From Rhipidocladum racemiflorum (Eukaryota > Streptophyta > Magnoliopsida > Poales > Poaceae), in the NCBI GenBank assembly GCA_036346355.1, contig JAYEVF010000102.1, positions 1-64,000 of the forward strand: DNA of 64,000 nt, read 5' to 3'. Of this stretch, positions 33,404 through 43,692 are shown one piece after another; positions within the stretch are counted from its first letter, which is position 1, and the number at the start of each line of letters is the position of its first letter. The translations under genes were made by a program, and so were the position numbers. The notes under the pieces are model-generated. The model searched no databases. It worked only from the letters and a program-made list of their open reading frames with translations, and was not told the origin of the DNA.

Positions 33404-34765
33404 GTGAAATTTTTACTGTTTTGACTCGAGAGCGATCGGTTTCTACGACTATAGCTAGTGGTCTGAATTTTTAGCACATTTGGCTCCGTGGCGATAGGAA
33501 ATCGCGGAAGAGAAGCACTGCACCGAGCGACAGCTGACGGGACCCGCTGCATAGGGCAGCGCAGGGCTGGCGAGCGCTGGCAGCGGACCGGGGGCCCCCT
33601 GCGCAGCGGCTCGGGAGCGCTGCATGCGTGCCCCCCGTCGGCAGTGCTGTAGCACGACTGCACGAGCTCTCGGTTCAGTAGTCAGTAGTACAATCTCTGA
33701 GGTTCTTGTTCTGATCACCTTTTGTTTTAAATCGATTGGTACCTTTATTAGCCGGGAGATTTCAGAATATGATAGTTTTTAAAATTCACATTTCAGGATT
33801 TAACACTCTAGCTAGTCCACAGTCATTGATTTAGATAGTGTTTACGCAAAAATACGTGAAACAGGGTTTCTTGCCTCAAACACAAAGACAAACGCTGGGT
33901 TTAAAAGCGTGATATTCAATTTGACATGCAATTGACAAGTTAGCAGAATCGTGAATATAACCAGCCGATAATGGAAATTATCGGCTTAACACTGATCGGC
34001 TAAGGGCCGATAAAGGGGATAACCAGACCAGCCGATTAAGGCTAATCCGAGGGCAAAAGTAGATCGACTTTGAAGGGCGATGCGCAACAAGCAAAGTAGA
34101 CCAAACCTGGAGACAAGTCGACAAGAACAACAAATTAGCGATACGCAACTCTTTATTGATCTCGACGTCTTACAGAGGAAAGATTGCTACGAAAACTAGG
34201 AAAAACATGAAAACGTAAACATGAGTGTGTTGATTGATTTTTGTTGATGATCCCGACGCCTTCTGGTCTGCCCCCTTTTATATGCTTCAGCCAATCCGAG
34301 TCTCACATGGATACGGCAATTGAGTCCATACCGGCCTCGATCTAGTCCCTTTCCGTTTCAGCACCTGAGTCCTTGTCGATTACTGTGTGTTCCTAATCGT
34401 ATCAGACTTTCCATTTTTATATTTGAGCCGATAGTTACCATATATGCCAAATTTCGGTGCAAACAGATAGTCTTATATGTCATACACAGCCAAAAAAGCA
34501 CGCGAATTGAATGTCATTTTCTGATATATTTTTTATTAGCTAGTCTCTGCATTTCTTCGATTCATTAATATACTTTCCAACTAGTCCACTCATCTCCTTT
34601 GCGCCGCCCTATGCAGCGGGCCCTGTCAGCTGTCGCTCGGTGCAGTGCTTCTCTTCGGCAATTTCCTCTCGCCACGGGGCCAAATGCGCTAAAAATTCAG
34701 ACCACTAGCTATTGTCGTAAAAACCGATCGCTGCCGAGCCAAAACAGTAAAAATTTCTGTTCTGA
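33404..34765. mobile_element. MULE-like element with about 165-bp inverted repeats
   Basis: 33,404-33,565 and the reverse complement of 34,600-34,765 are about 90% alike, both starting GAAATTTTTACTGTTTTG and running through AGCACTGCACCGAGCGACAG. Long inverted repeats with this AT-rich start suggest a MULE, but no 9-bp target duplication was identified. The interior holds an LTR-like fragment and no gene. Confidence 0.55.
33840..34480 (-). mobile_element. LTR-like fragment inside the inverted-repeat element
   Basis: Repeated CCGATAA/TTATCGGC motifs at 33,960-34,040, then CTTTATTGATCTCGACG, and CCCCCTTTTATATGC, which would hold a TATA-like box. This arrangement resembles an inverted Gypsy LTR. 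No primer site or internal genes were seen. Confidence 0.3.
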
Positions 34766-35570
34766 AAGGTTAAGTACGTAAGCGCTGACGCACGCCTACG
34801 TGAAAAGAACATTGCACGACACGTACTTGTTGTGTAACACAGTGTGCCCACAAGCTTATGTGGCTACGTAACCCTTTTCCACAACTGAGCATCTATGCAT
34901 TGCCTCCGCGATCGCTTATGTTTGTGAACTTGTCAAACGGCCGAATTTGCATGCAGCTTCCCAGAAAAAGGTTGAGAGGGGAGGGAGAGAGAGGGATGGT
35001 AACTGGAATTTGAAATCTAAAATTTGATGGATATTTATTTTATTAGGAATTAGATATGAATTATTTTTCATACCCGGTGGTCTATTAATGAATAAAAGTT
35101 AATATCCAACATGTAGTGCGAGTACAGATCCGTTTCCTATTACCCATACCCGTTCACCCATGTGTCACATCCATTAGCAATCTGGTCCAACTGTCCAAGG
35201 TCTAATTGTGCAGTATAGTCGATCAGTCTATCAAAATCTATAAACTCTAATTGCCTTATAAGATATCCTATCCAAGACCTAATTATGCACTATAGTATGA
35301 TGTTTAATTATTAATACGGATATCCATTGCACTTTTATTGAATTGCCTTATAATATATGCTGTTGCAGCCTGCAGGGGTATCTATCCATAATACGAGTGC
35401 AAGTTACCTGTCGGGTTTCCGTTACTCATACGGGTACGAGTACAGATAAATTTTATATCCTTGTGTGGGTATGAGTATTATAGCGGGTGAATTTTACTAA
35501 CAAGATATGAGTATAGGATGGTGGTACCGTTAAGTACAGATCTGTTACCATCTGTAGAGAGAGAAGGTGA
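34766..35570. other. No gene seen; ACCCGTA-type repeat remnants
   Basis: Contains scattered CCCATACCCG, ACGGGTACGAG and GTATGAGTATTA motifs at 35,065-35,520, as in some degenerate hAT-like grass repeats, but no ends could be assigned. Confidence 0.4.
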
Positions 35571-35834
35571 TCAGAAGAGATGCACTGCTCGAGTTTGTGG
35601 GGATACAATGCAACGGATGGGTTTGTTGGTCCTCTTGAGGGTGGTGTAAACTGCTGCGCGCGGCGTTGGCTAACCGGTATCCTCGCAAGTACTGCGAAAA
35701 TGGGCGACGGCAGCCTTGAGCCGACCGATTGACAAAGGGCCCACCTCACCCAGCAAAACGCGTGTGGACTTGAAAGTCGAAGCATTAGGCCGCAGCCACG
35801 TTGCTGCCGAGAAGATAGATTCCAGAATGGTGGT
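35571..35834. repeat. Diverged unit of the 35.6-43.4 kb duplicated array
   Basis: The segment with GATGCACTGCTCGAGTTTG, GCGCGCGGCGTTGGC, ACTGCGAAAATGGGCGACG and AGCAAAACGCGTGTGGACT recurs at about 39,020-39,140, 40,850-41,060 and 42,965-43,155. It is followed here by a hAT insertion. Confidence 0.7.
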
Positions 35835-36276
35835 CAAGGATACAGATCTCGTTTTGAAATCTCGAAGATGTCCGAAAATATAAAATTTAAATTTCAAATC
35901 TGATTTTTTTCTACTGGGAAATCTGAGATTTCAACCGAAATCACCGAGATTTCGGTACATTTTGAACCGACCAAAAAATGAGATTTCGGTACATTTTGAA
36001 CCGACCAAAAAATGGTCAAAACACGTCAAAAAAATTTGAAATTTTTTGTGAGTGGTCTTCAACCTTAATCCAATCATATCCGCCCAAAAAAATAAAAATC
36101 CGACGAAAAAAATTGAAATTTTGATCGAAATCGGTGAGATTTCAATTTACACTGTAGCATTTTGAATTTTTTTCAAATTTTTTTACCTGACCAAGATTTT
36201 GAATCTGGGGGGGGGGGGTTCGAAATCCAAAATCTCGCCGGAATTTCGCCGGTTTTCGGCAAGATTTGTATCCCTG
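35835..36276. mobile_element. Non-autonomous hAT-type element, 442 bp
   Basis: Ends CAAGGATACAGATCTCG and CAGGGATACAAATCTTG (inverted), with the perfect 8-bp duplication ATGGTGGT at 35,827-35,834 and 36,277-36,284. Internal CACCGAGATTTCGG repeats show it belongs to the same family as 31,988-33,228. Confidence 0.85.
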
Positions 36277-36284
36277 ATGGTGGT

Positions 36285-37200
36285 AACCAGTAGCCACGCG
36301 TGCAATGGTGGTCGGTGGAGGCTCCACCCCGGCACCCGCACGTAACCAATGCCTAGCGGTTGTGCGCCTACCGCGGCCGCGACTGAATCGAAACTAGAGT
36401 TTTTACTATCACGCTCCGTGGTACTACTAAATTATACATCCTTTAAGAGAGGTGCTCCTATTTATTTATTTTTAAAAGGTATATAAATATTAAAATAAAA
36501 ATAAAAAAGTAAATAATAATTACTTACCACTCTGTTTACTTTAAGATTCGTACAACTTATATAAATAGGAGATGCATATAAACATCTGTCATTATGTAAA
36601 CTCTAGGTACGATTAGATGAGATGGGTATTGCTAATTTGATGTTTGCCTCACCAATTTTTTTAATGAGGACACATCCAGGTGTTACCATATGGCACCTCT
36701 GCCTCCCATTTTCTTCTCTTCCCCTTTTCCACCCCTGCCTTCTCTAATAAAAAAAATTCAATTCAAAATTTTCAAATGAATTCAATCCAAAATTTTCAAT
36801 TAGGAAAGATTCAATTAAAAAACTTTTGGTTCAAAAACTTTTAATAAAAAAACTTTTGGTTTGAAACTTACAACTCAAAAAACATTTTTAGATCAAGACA
36901 ACTTTTCATCAAAAACATTGAGCTCTAAGAATTTTCGGTTCGAAAAGTTTAGACTAAAAAAATTTCGTTTCCAAAAGTTTCCATTAAAAAAAAACTTTCG
37001 ATTGGGAGAAAGGATAGCAACGAAGAAGCACGGTGGATCTGCGAGAGAAGAATTAAGCCGCGCGAACGAGAGAGGGAGAGAAAGGAGCCAGCCGGACACC
37101 CACGGCCCACCTAGCTTGTTCGTTGTCCCTCGCGCGTCTTCCCCCTACCATCTTCAACCATATTCCCTTCATTTCATTCCCTTCCGTGTTTCCTTTACTC
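36285..37200. other. No gene seen; AT-rich with TTCAAAATTTT repeats
   Basis: Starts with an array-unit piece (AGCCACGCGTGCAATGG). Then AT-rich sequence follows with simple repeats of AATTCAAAATTTTC and AAAAACTTTTGGTT at 36,745-37,010. A run of about ten G bases lies just before, near 36,210, inside the hAT element. Confidence 0.45.
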
Positions 37201-37204
37201 ATTC

Positions 37205-37425
37205 CCATCCCCTTTATTTCCCCTCATCTCCAACAGATTCCCTTTAAAGGGAATTGTATAGGGAAAGGAGAGAGAATCCCTTGCTAGAGGGAATGGGAGA
37301 GAGAATCCCTTCACGAAAGGAATGCTAAAGGGACTCTATTGGAGCGCTGAAGGGAATGAAAATCTCTTCGCGGAGGGAAAATGAGATGAGAAGAGATACC
37401 CTTGGAGATGGTCTTATAGACTCTG
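37205..37425. mobile_element. MITE-like palindromic segment
   Basis: CATCTCCAACAGATTCCC on the left and ACCATCTCCAAGGGTATC (inverted) on the right enclose repeated GAGAGAATCCCTT/AAGGGAAT motifs. The start resembles a common grass MITE class, but the target duplication was not determined. Confidence 0.4.
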
Positions 37426-37429
37426 GCCT

Positions 37430-37777
37430 CCGTCCTCTCTCGATATGTGGCGTCACTGGCGTGTATGTTCCCCTCCCCCGCGCGGTGGCGCGCGTACGTT
37501 GGACGGTTGGAGTGGAGAGCCCGAACTAACCGGGAAGCGAACGGAGTGCACGCGTAAACCACTTAACACGGCTAGACAACCAGGCAAGAGCAGGGGCAGG
37601 GAGATGCCTGACTTTGATTTTGTCGCGATTGGCTATCAAGGTAAGCCATTGGAATAAAAGGGCGTCGGAAAAGCTCACGAAGCAGCACGCAAGGAGAGAG
37701 CTCACGAAAGTTCCTGTGAAGTGCTGGGAAGATGCAGATAGGAGCATCTTGGTACTACTGTCGGCAGCACGCAACTA
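37430..37777. repeat. Diverged array unit (promoter-like GC block)
   Basis: Contains CCGTCCTCTCTCGATATGT, CCCCCGCGCGGTGG, GCGAACGGAGTGCACGCGTAA and AACCAGGCAAGAGC, which recur at 40,500-40,745 and 42,650-42,870. Confidence 0.7.
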
Positions 37778-38258
37778 CAGGGCTGCAAACGAGCGAAGCT
37801 CGAGCGAGCTTGCCCTACGAAGCTCGAGCTCGAAGCTTGAGTCGAGCCTCAAATTAGATTTGAGTTTACAAGCAGGATCGGTTCGAGCTCGAACAAAGCT
37901 TGAGTAGGCTCGAGAAGGCTCGATAACGTTTGTTTATATACAACAGCAACATATAAGCACATACAAAAGCAACAAATCAAAACATCCGGTAGCAGACATG
38001 CAATGCACCAATTTAGTGAGCATTTGCATGCAACAATTTTCATCGAGAGAACATTTGCATAACTTAAAAAGTACGTAACCCAGTCATAATTCACAAGTTC
38101 ATAACACCCGAGCCCATACGAGCTACTCGAGCTCGGCTCGACTAGGCTCGTGAGCTTGAGATCAGGCTCGATTCGAGCTCGAATATATAGCTCAAGCCGA
38201 GTCTTTGACGAGCCGAGCTCGAATAGTTTGTGAGCCTCGAGCTTTTCTTGCAACCCCA
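37778..38258. mobile_element. CTCGAG-rich hAT-like element, 481 bp
   Basis: Ends CAGGGCTGCAA and TGGGGTTGCAA (inverted); the inside is full of GAGCTCG and CTCGAGC motifs. The flanks CGCAACTA and CGCACGTA agree at six of eight bases. Two related copies occur at 39,913 and 42,123. Confidence 0.55.
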
Positions 38259-38470
38259 CGCACGTAACAGCATTGTTTCTTTGATAATAGGTTGAAGTTC
38301 AGCACAAATATGATCCAAGCCCAAATTTTTGTTTATTTGACCCAGTCTAGTCCAAATCTAAAACTAATAAGCCTACATCCAATCCAGACCCAAATAAATG
38401 CTTGGACCTTGATCCAAGCTATTGACATGTAAAATATTAATATAGATGTGACCAGAATTAACACATAATA

Positions 38471-38753
38471 CTCCCTCCGTTTCAGTTTATAAGGCCTATA
38501 GTTTGAATGATCTTGTTTCAAAATATAAGGCTTGCATGTAGATTTAATGAGATATTTCCTTCTATACCCCTATTTATTCTCTCTCAACCATATGCATTTA
38601 TTCAGTACCACCCACACAAAGTATATCTTTCATCTTCTAAGACAATTAAGTGGGGACATTTAAGTCATTTTCTCTTATACCTTTCTCAATTTTAACACAA
38701 TCTTAATCTTCGTATAAAGTCAAACTACGCCTTATAAAATGGAATGGAGGGAG
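38471..38753. mobile_element. Stowaway MITE, 283 bp
   Basis: CTCCCTCCGTTTCAGTTTAT at the left and the inverted CTCCCTCCATTCCATTTTAT at the right, flanked by TA dinucleotides (38,469-38,470 and 38,754-38,755). These are the hallmarks of Tc1/mariner-type Stowaway MITEs. Confidence 0.9.
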
Positions 38754-39141
38754 TACATGGCATACAACGATTTAGTAGAAAAACGTAAGGTCCAAACTTG
38801 GTCCAATTTGATCTAGATCTGGTCCAAATAACTATAAATCCAAAATAAGTCCAATTCATTTGCAGTTTTAGACCGGTCAAATCCAAAAATCTAGACTGCT
38901 CCAAGCCCATTATCACCCCTACGCAGGCAGCTAGAGGAGATACAGCTTGCATTTGAAGGTGTTTCGGACTTCAAATATTTTATTTCACCGCCGGTGGCTG
39001 CATAGGATTAGGTACAAGGAAACTGCGAGGAAAGACATGCACTGCTTGAGTTTGCGAGGATGCAACAACAGTTGTTGGGTTGGTTGGTCGTGCAGAAACC
39101 GCTGCCGCGACGTTGGCAAATCGGTAGCCGCTCGTTAGTAC

Positions 39142-39559
39142 CAAGCAGGAATTTCAGAGGAGGTCGAAATTTCAAATCTCGATAGGATCTTAAAAATTTA
39201 AATAAAATTTAGATAAAATCTAAAAATTAAATTTCAAATATGATTTTTTCTTTCAACCGGAAAATCCGAGATTTTGATCAATTTGTTTCGATCGAAAAAT
39301 AGTCAAAACACGTTGAAATTTTTTGTGAGCAGTCTTGACTCTAAATCCAATCAAATCTGGCCAAAAAAATAAAAATCTGCTAAAAAAACATTGAGATTTC
39401 GACCGAAATCACCGAGATCTCGCCGAGATTTGGATGGGTACCGTAGCATTTTGAATTTTTTTAAAAAAATTTACCCGATCGCGATTTAGGATTTCGAAGG
39501 TTCCGAAATCCGAAATCACGACCGAGATTTCTAAAATCTCACCGAGATTTGAATCCATG
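39142..39559. mobile_element. Non-autonomous hAT-type element, 418 bp
   Basis: The right end (inverted) is CATGGATTCAAATCTCGG and the left end begins CAAGCAGGAATTTC. It splits a unit that reads continuously as GTCAGTACTGCGAAAATGGG at 43,024-43,043, so that copy shows the empty site. The flanks GTTAGTAC and GTAAATAT agree at five of eight positions. Confidence 0.6.
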
Positions 39560-39912
39560 GTAAATATTGCAAAAATGGGCGATGACAGTCATGAGTTGCC
39601 TGATCGACAAAGGCGGCCCCCCTTACCCATCAAAGCGCGCGTGGAAAGATAAAAGGTTTGTTTAAAATTGATCTTTCCACACACATTTAAACAAGAAATA
39701 ATTAATTATTTGTCAAAAATTTGATGTGTATTTGATGATTTGCCACGTTATATTTCACTAACATTTAAACCTAGAAATCACATGTCAATAAAAACATAAT
39801 ATAGCAAATCATCAAGCTCGCCCTCTTAAAAGGAGATTTAAGTATTTATCAAAGAGAGATTTAAGTATCTTTCCGGTACGAATCTTTATGATTCATGAGT
39901 TAATGATGATAG

Positions 39913-40366
39913 TAGGGATGTAAATGGGCCAAGCTTGAGCGGACTTGGGACTCCTAGGTTCGAGCCAATCTCGAGTTAGGATTCGAGTCTTGATTCAGGC
40001 TCGAGCTCGGCTCGATCTAAGCTTGAACACGCTCAAACTCGGCTTGAGTAAGCTTAGTAAGCATGGTAAACTCGAATAACCTTGGTAGGCTCGCGTAAGC
40101 TCGGTAACCCTGGTAAACTCAGTAAACTTGTAACAAACTCGAGTAAACTCGGTTCAAGTAAGTTCGGTAAAAAGCTTTAGTAAACCCGGTTTACGGAGGT
40201 TCAATCCAAGCTCGAGTAGGTTCGTGAACTATTCGAACTCGATTCGGTGAAGCTCGAGAGCTCGAGATCAAACTCAAGTTCGGTTCAAATCGAGCTTAAA
40301 TCAAACCGAGTTTGAATCGAACAGAACTCGAGTAGCTCACGAGTTTAAGTTTTTTTTACGGCCCTG
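39913..40366. mobile_element. CTCGAG-rich hAT-like element, copy in unit 1
   Basis: Ends TAGGGATGTAAA and CAGGGCCGTAAA (inverted), flanks GATGATAG and GGTGGTAG (six of eight). Same insertion as 42,123-42,500, copied by the tandem duplication. Confidence 0.6.
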
Positions 40367-41139
40367 GGTGGTAGCTACGCGTGAAATGGTAGGTGGAGGC
40401 TCCGCCCCGGTACCTGGAGTCAACCATTACCCTTCCTACATGTTCGGTGTCCCTCACGCGTCTTCCCTCTCTAGTTCTAGACTCAAGCTAGTATCGTTCT
40501 CCGTCCTCTCTCGATATGTCGCGTGTATGTTCCCAGGCCTGCTGTGTCTGCATCCAAGTTCCTCCTCCTCCCCCGCGCGGTGGTGCGCGACTCGTACGAA
40601 CGAGCGGAGAGCCCGGACGAACGAGGAAGTTTGAACAAGCGAACGGAGTGCACGCGTAAACAAGTTAACACGGCTAAGCAACCAGGCAAGAGCGGGGGTA
40701 GGGTGATGCCTGGTTTTGATTTTGCTCGCGATTGGTTATCAAGGTAAACTTTGGTGATGGATACGACTAGTTTTGAGACGGGTATTGCTAATTTGATGTT
40801 GGCCTCACAAATTCATTGGTGATAACATATCACAACATGGTGCCTCTGGAGGTGGTGCAGAAGCGCAACGCGCGGCGTCGGCAAACCGGTAGGCTCGTCA
40901 GTACTGCGAGAATGGGAGACGACAGTCGTGAGCCGGCTGATCGACAGAGGCCTCCCTCACCCAGCGAAACGCGTCACCCAGCAAAACGCGTGTGGACTCG
41001 AAAGACGAAGGCCAGAGCCACGAAGCTGCCGAGAAGATTGAATGGATGTAGCTACGCGTGTAATGGTAGTAGGTGGAGGCACCGCCCCGGCACCTGCACG
41101 CAGGGTTCACAGTAGATGAAATTCAGTCTATTTTCGCGA

Positions 41140-41290
41140 GTTTTAACCGTACTGATTTGTTCTCAAATCGGTCGATAAACCGATTTAATTTAAATTCAAA
41201 TTTAATTTTTTTACAAGTTTCAACCGTACTGATTTGTTCTCAAATCGGTCGATAAACCGATTCAATTTAAATTCAAATTTATTTTTTTAA
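41140..41290. repeat. About 75-bp tandem duplication
   Basis: CAACCGTACTGATTTGTTCT (first copy TAACCGTACTG) followed by CAAATCGGTCGATAAACCGA occurs twice in succession here. The matching site in unit 2 (43,210-43,280) has a single diverged copy. Confidence 0.8.
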
Positions 41291-41519
41291 AAAAATTTAT
41301 ACGACGTAAACCGATCAAAAATTAATAAAAAATGGTCAAAATTGGCAAAAATCGGCTTTCAATTTATTTCACTTAATTTGCATATTTTAGATGTAAACTG
41401 ATCGAAAATCGGTAAAAACTGGTCAAAAACCGGTGAAACCTGTCGGCTTTCGAATTATTTCGCCGTTGTTTAACCACCGAGTGCAAGGGTTTGACTTTGA
41501 ACTTCATTTGATTTCTACC

Positions 41520-43377
41520 GATTTGGATGGGTACTGTAGCATTTTGAATTTTTTTAAAAATTTAACCATTAGAGATTTAGGATCTCGAGAGGTCCAACAT
41601 ATAAAATCTCGGTCGAGATTTCCAAAATCTCACTGAGATTTGAATTCATGATCAATACTGCAAAAATGGGCGACAACAGTCGTGAGCTGGCCGATCGACA
41701 ATTTAAACTTAAAGGGCCTCCCTTACCCATCAAAGCGCGTGGAAAGATAAAAGGTTTGTTTAAAATCGGAAGATAAACGTGTGTTTTCAAATCGTCGGGT
41801 CATAAACGCATTTATCTTTCCACACGCGTTTAAACAAAAGTTTTATCTTTCCGCACACGTTTATGATTTGAAAATATTATCTTTCCACGTGCGTTTAAAC
41901 AAGAAATAATTGATTATTTGCCGTAAATTTGATGTGCATTCGATGATTTGCTACGTTATATCTCACTAACATTTAAACCTAGGAGTCACATGTCAATAAA
42001 ATATAATATAGCAAATCATCGAGCTCGGCCCATTTAAAGGGCGATTTAAGTATTTGTCATAAAGGGAGATTTAAGTATCTTTCTGTTAGGAATCTTTACG
42101 ATTCGTGAGCTAACGGTGGTAGCAGAGCTGTAAACAGGCTGAGTTCGAGCGAGCTTGAGTTGGGGTTCGAGCTTTGATTCAGGCTCAAGCTCGGCTCGAT
42201 CCAAGCTCGAATTGGCTCGAACTCAGCTTAAGTAAACGAATAAGTTCGGTAGGCTCGCGTAAACTCGGTAAATCTGGTAAGCTTGGTACCAAACTCGAGT
42301 AAGCTCGATAAAAAATTCGAGTAATCTCGGTTTACAGAGGTTCAATATAAGCTCAAGTAGACTCGTGAGCTATTCGAGCTCGGTTCGATGAAGCTCGCAT
42401 GTTCGAGATCGAGCTCGAGTTCAACTTGTTTGGAGTTCAAATTAAGCTCAAACCAAGCCCGAAACAAATGACTCACGAGAAACTTTTTTTTTTACAGCCT
42501 AGTGGTAGCTACGCGTGAAATGGTAGGTGGAGGCTCCGCCCCGGTACCTGGAGTCAACCATTGCCCGGCAGTTCCTAGCATGTTCGCTGTCCCTCGCGCG
42601 TCTTCCCTCTCTACTTCTAGACTCAAGCTAGTATGTCGACATGTCGCGTGAATGTTCCCAGGCCTGCTGTGTCTGCATCCAAGTTCCTCCTCCTCCCCCG
42701 CGCGGTGGTGCTCGTACGAACGAGCGGAGAGCCCGAACGAACGAGGAAGTTTGACCAAGCGAACGGAGTGCACGCGTAAACCAGTTAACACGGCTAAGCA
42801 ACCAGGCAAGAGCGGGGGTAGGGTGATGCCTGGTTTTGATTTTGCTCGCGATTGGTTATCAAGGTAAACTTTGGTGATGGATACAACTAGTTTGAGACGG
42901 GTATTGCTAATTTGATGTTAGCCTCAGTGCCTCACCAATTCATTGGTGATAACATATCACAACATGGCGCCTCTGGAGGTGGGGCAGAAGCGCTGCGCGC
43001 GGCGTCGGCAAACCGGTAGGCTCGTCAGTACTGCGAAAATGGGCGACGACAGTCGTGAGCCGGCTGATCGAAGGCCTCCCTCACCCAGCAAAACGCGTGT
43101 GGACTCGAAAGTCGAAGGCCGGAGCCACGAAGCTGCCGAGAAGATTGAATGGATGTAGCTACGCGTGTAATGGTAGTAGGTGGAGGCACCGCCCCGGCAT
43201 GTCGATTTTCGCGAGTTTCAACCGTACCAATTTGTTCTCAAATCAATCCATAAATCGGTTCAATTTAAATTCAAATTTAAAAAATTCAAAATTGGTCAAA
43301 ATTTGATAAAAATTGGTCAAAATTGGCAAAAATCGGCTTTCAAATTATTTCACTTAGTTTTGCCGATTTTAGATGTA
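41520..43377. repeat. 2.1-kb tandem duplication, unit 2
   Basis: Counterpart of 39,430-41,515. The similarity stops at TTTTAGATGTA near 43,377, where the truncated Sirevirus begins. Confidence 0.8.
42123..42500. mobile_element. CTCGAG-rich hAT-like element, copy in unit 2
   Basis: Ends CAGAGCTGTAAAC and AGGCTGTAAA (inverted), flanked by GGTGGTAG and AGTGGTAG, seven of eight identical. Confidence 0.65.
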
Positions 43378-43692
43378 TTGTGCCCTAGTCCTCTCTCTTT
43401 CACTCTTGAAGCAATCTAGATTCCGTTGTGGTCGTTGTGTGGGTTGGATTCCCCAAATCTCACTCGCCCATGCGCGATTTCTGGCGCATCCGGAGTATCT
43501 GGACTTTTGGTCCGAAGTCTTCGGGTTGGTCCGGAGTATCCGAACAATTTGTCCGGAGTCTCCGGATGCAATCCGAATTATCCGGACAATTTGTCCGGAC
43601 TCTTCGGGTTGGGCACCTCGGCCAGGATCTGTTACTCGCCGTAATTCGAGTCGCCTCGCGGCTAATCCTTTTCTCTCGCTTTGTCTGGTCAG

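Larger units (their letters stand above)
39430..41515. repeat. 2.1-kb tandem duplication, unit 1
   Basis: Begins inside the 3' half of the hAT element (GATTTGGATGGGTACCGTAGC) and matches 41,520-43,377 with an offset of about 2.09 kb through the CTCGAG-rich element, a GC block and an AT-rich tail. No gene was recognised; short frames in the GC block are shared by both copies but lack a domain. Confidence 0.8.
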
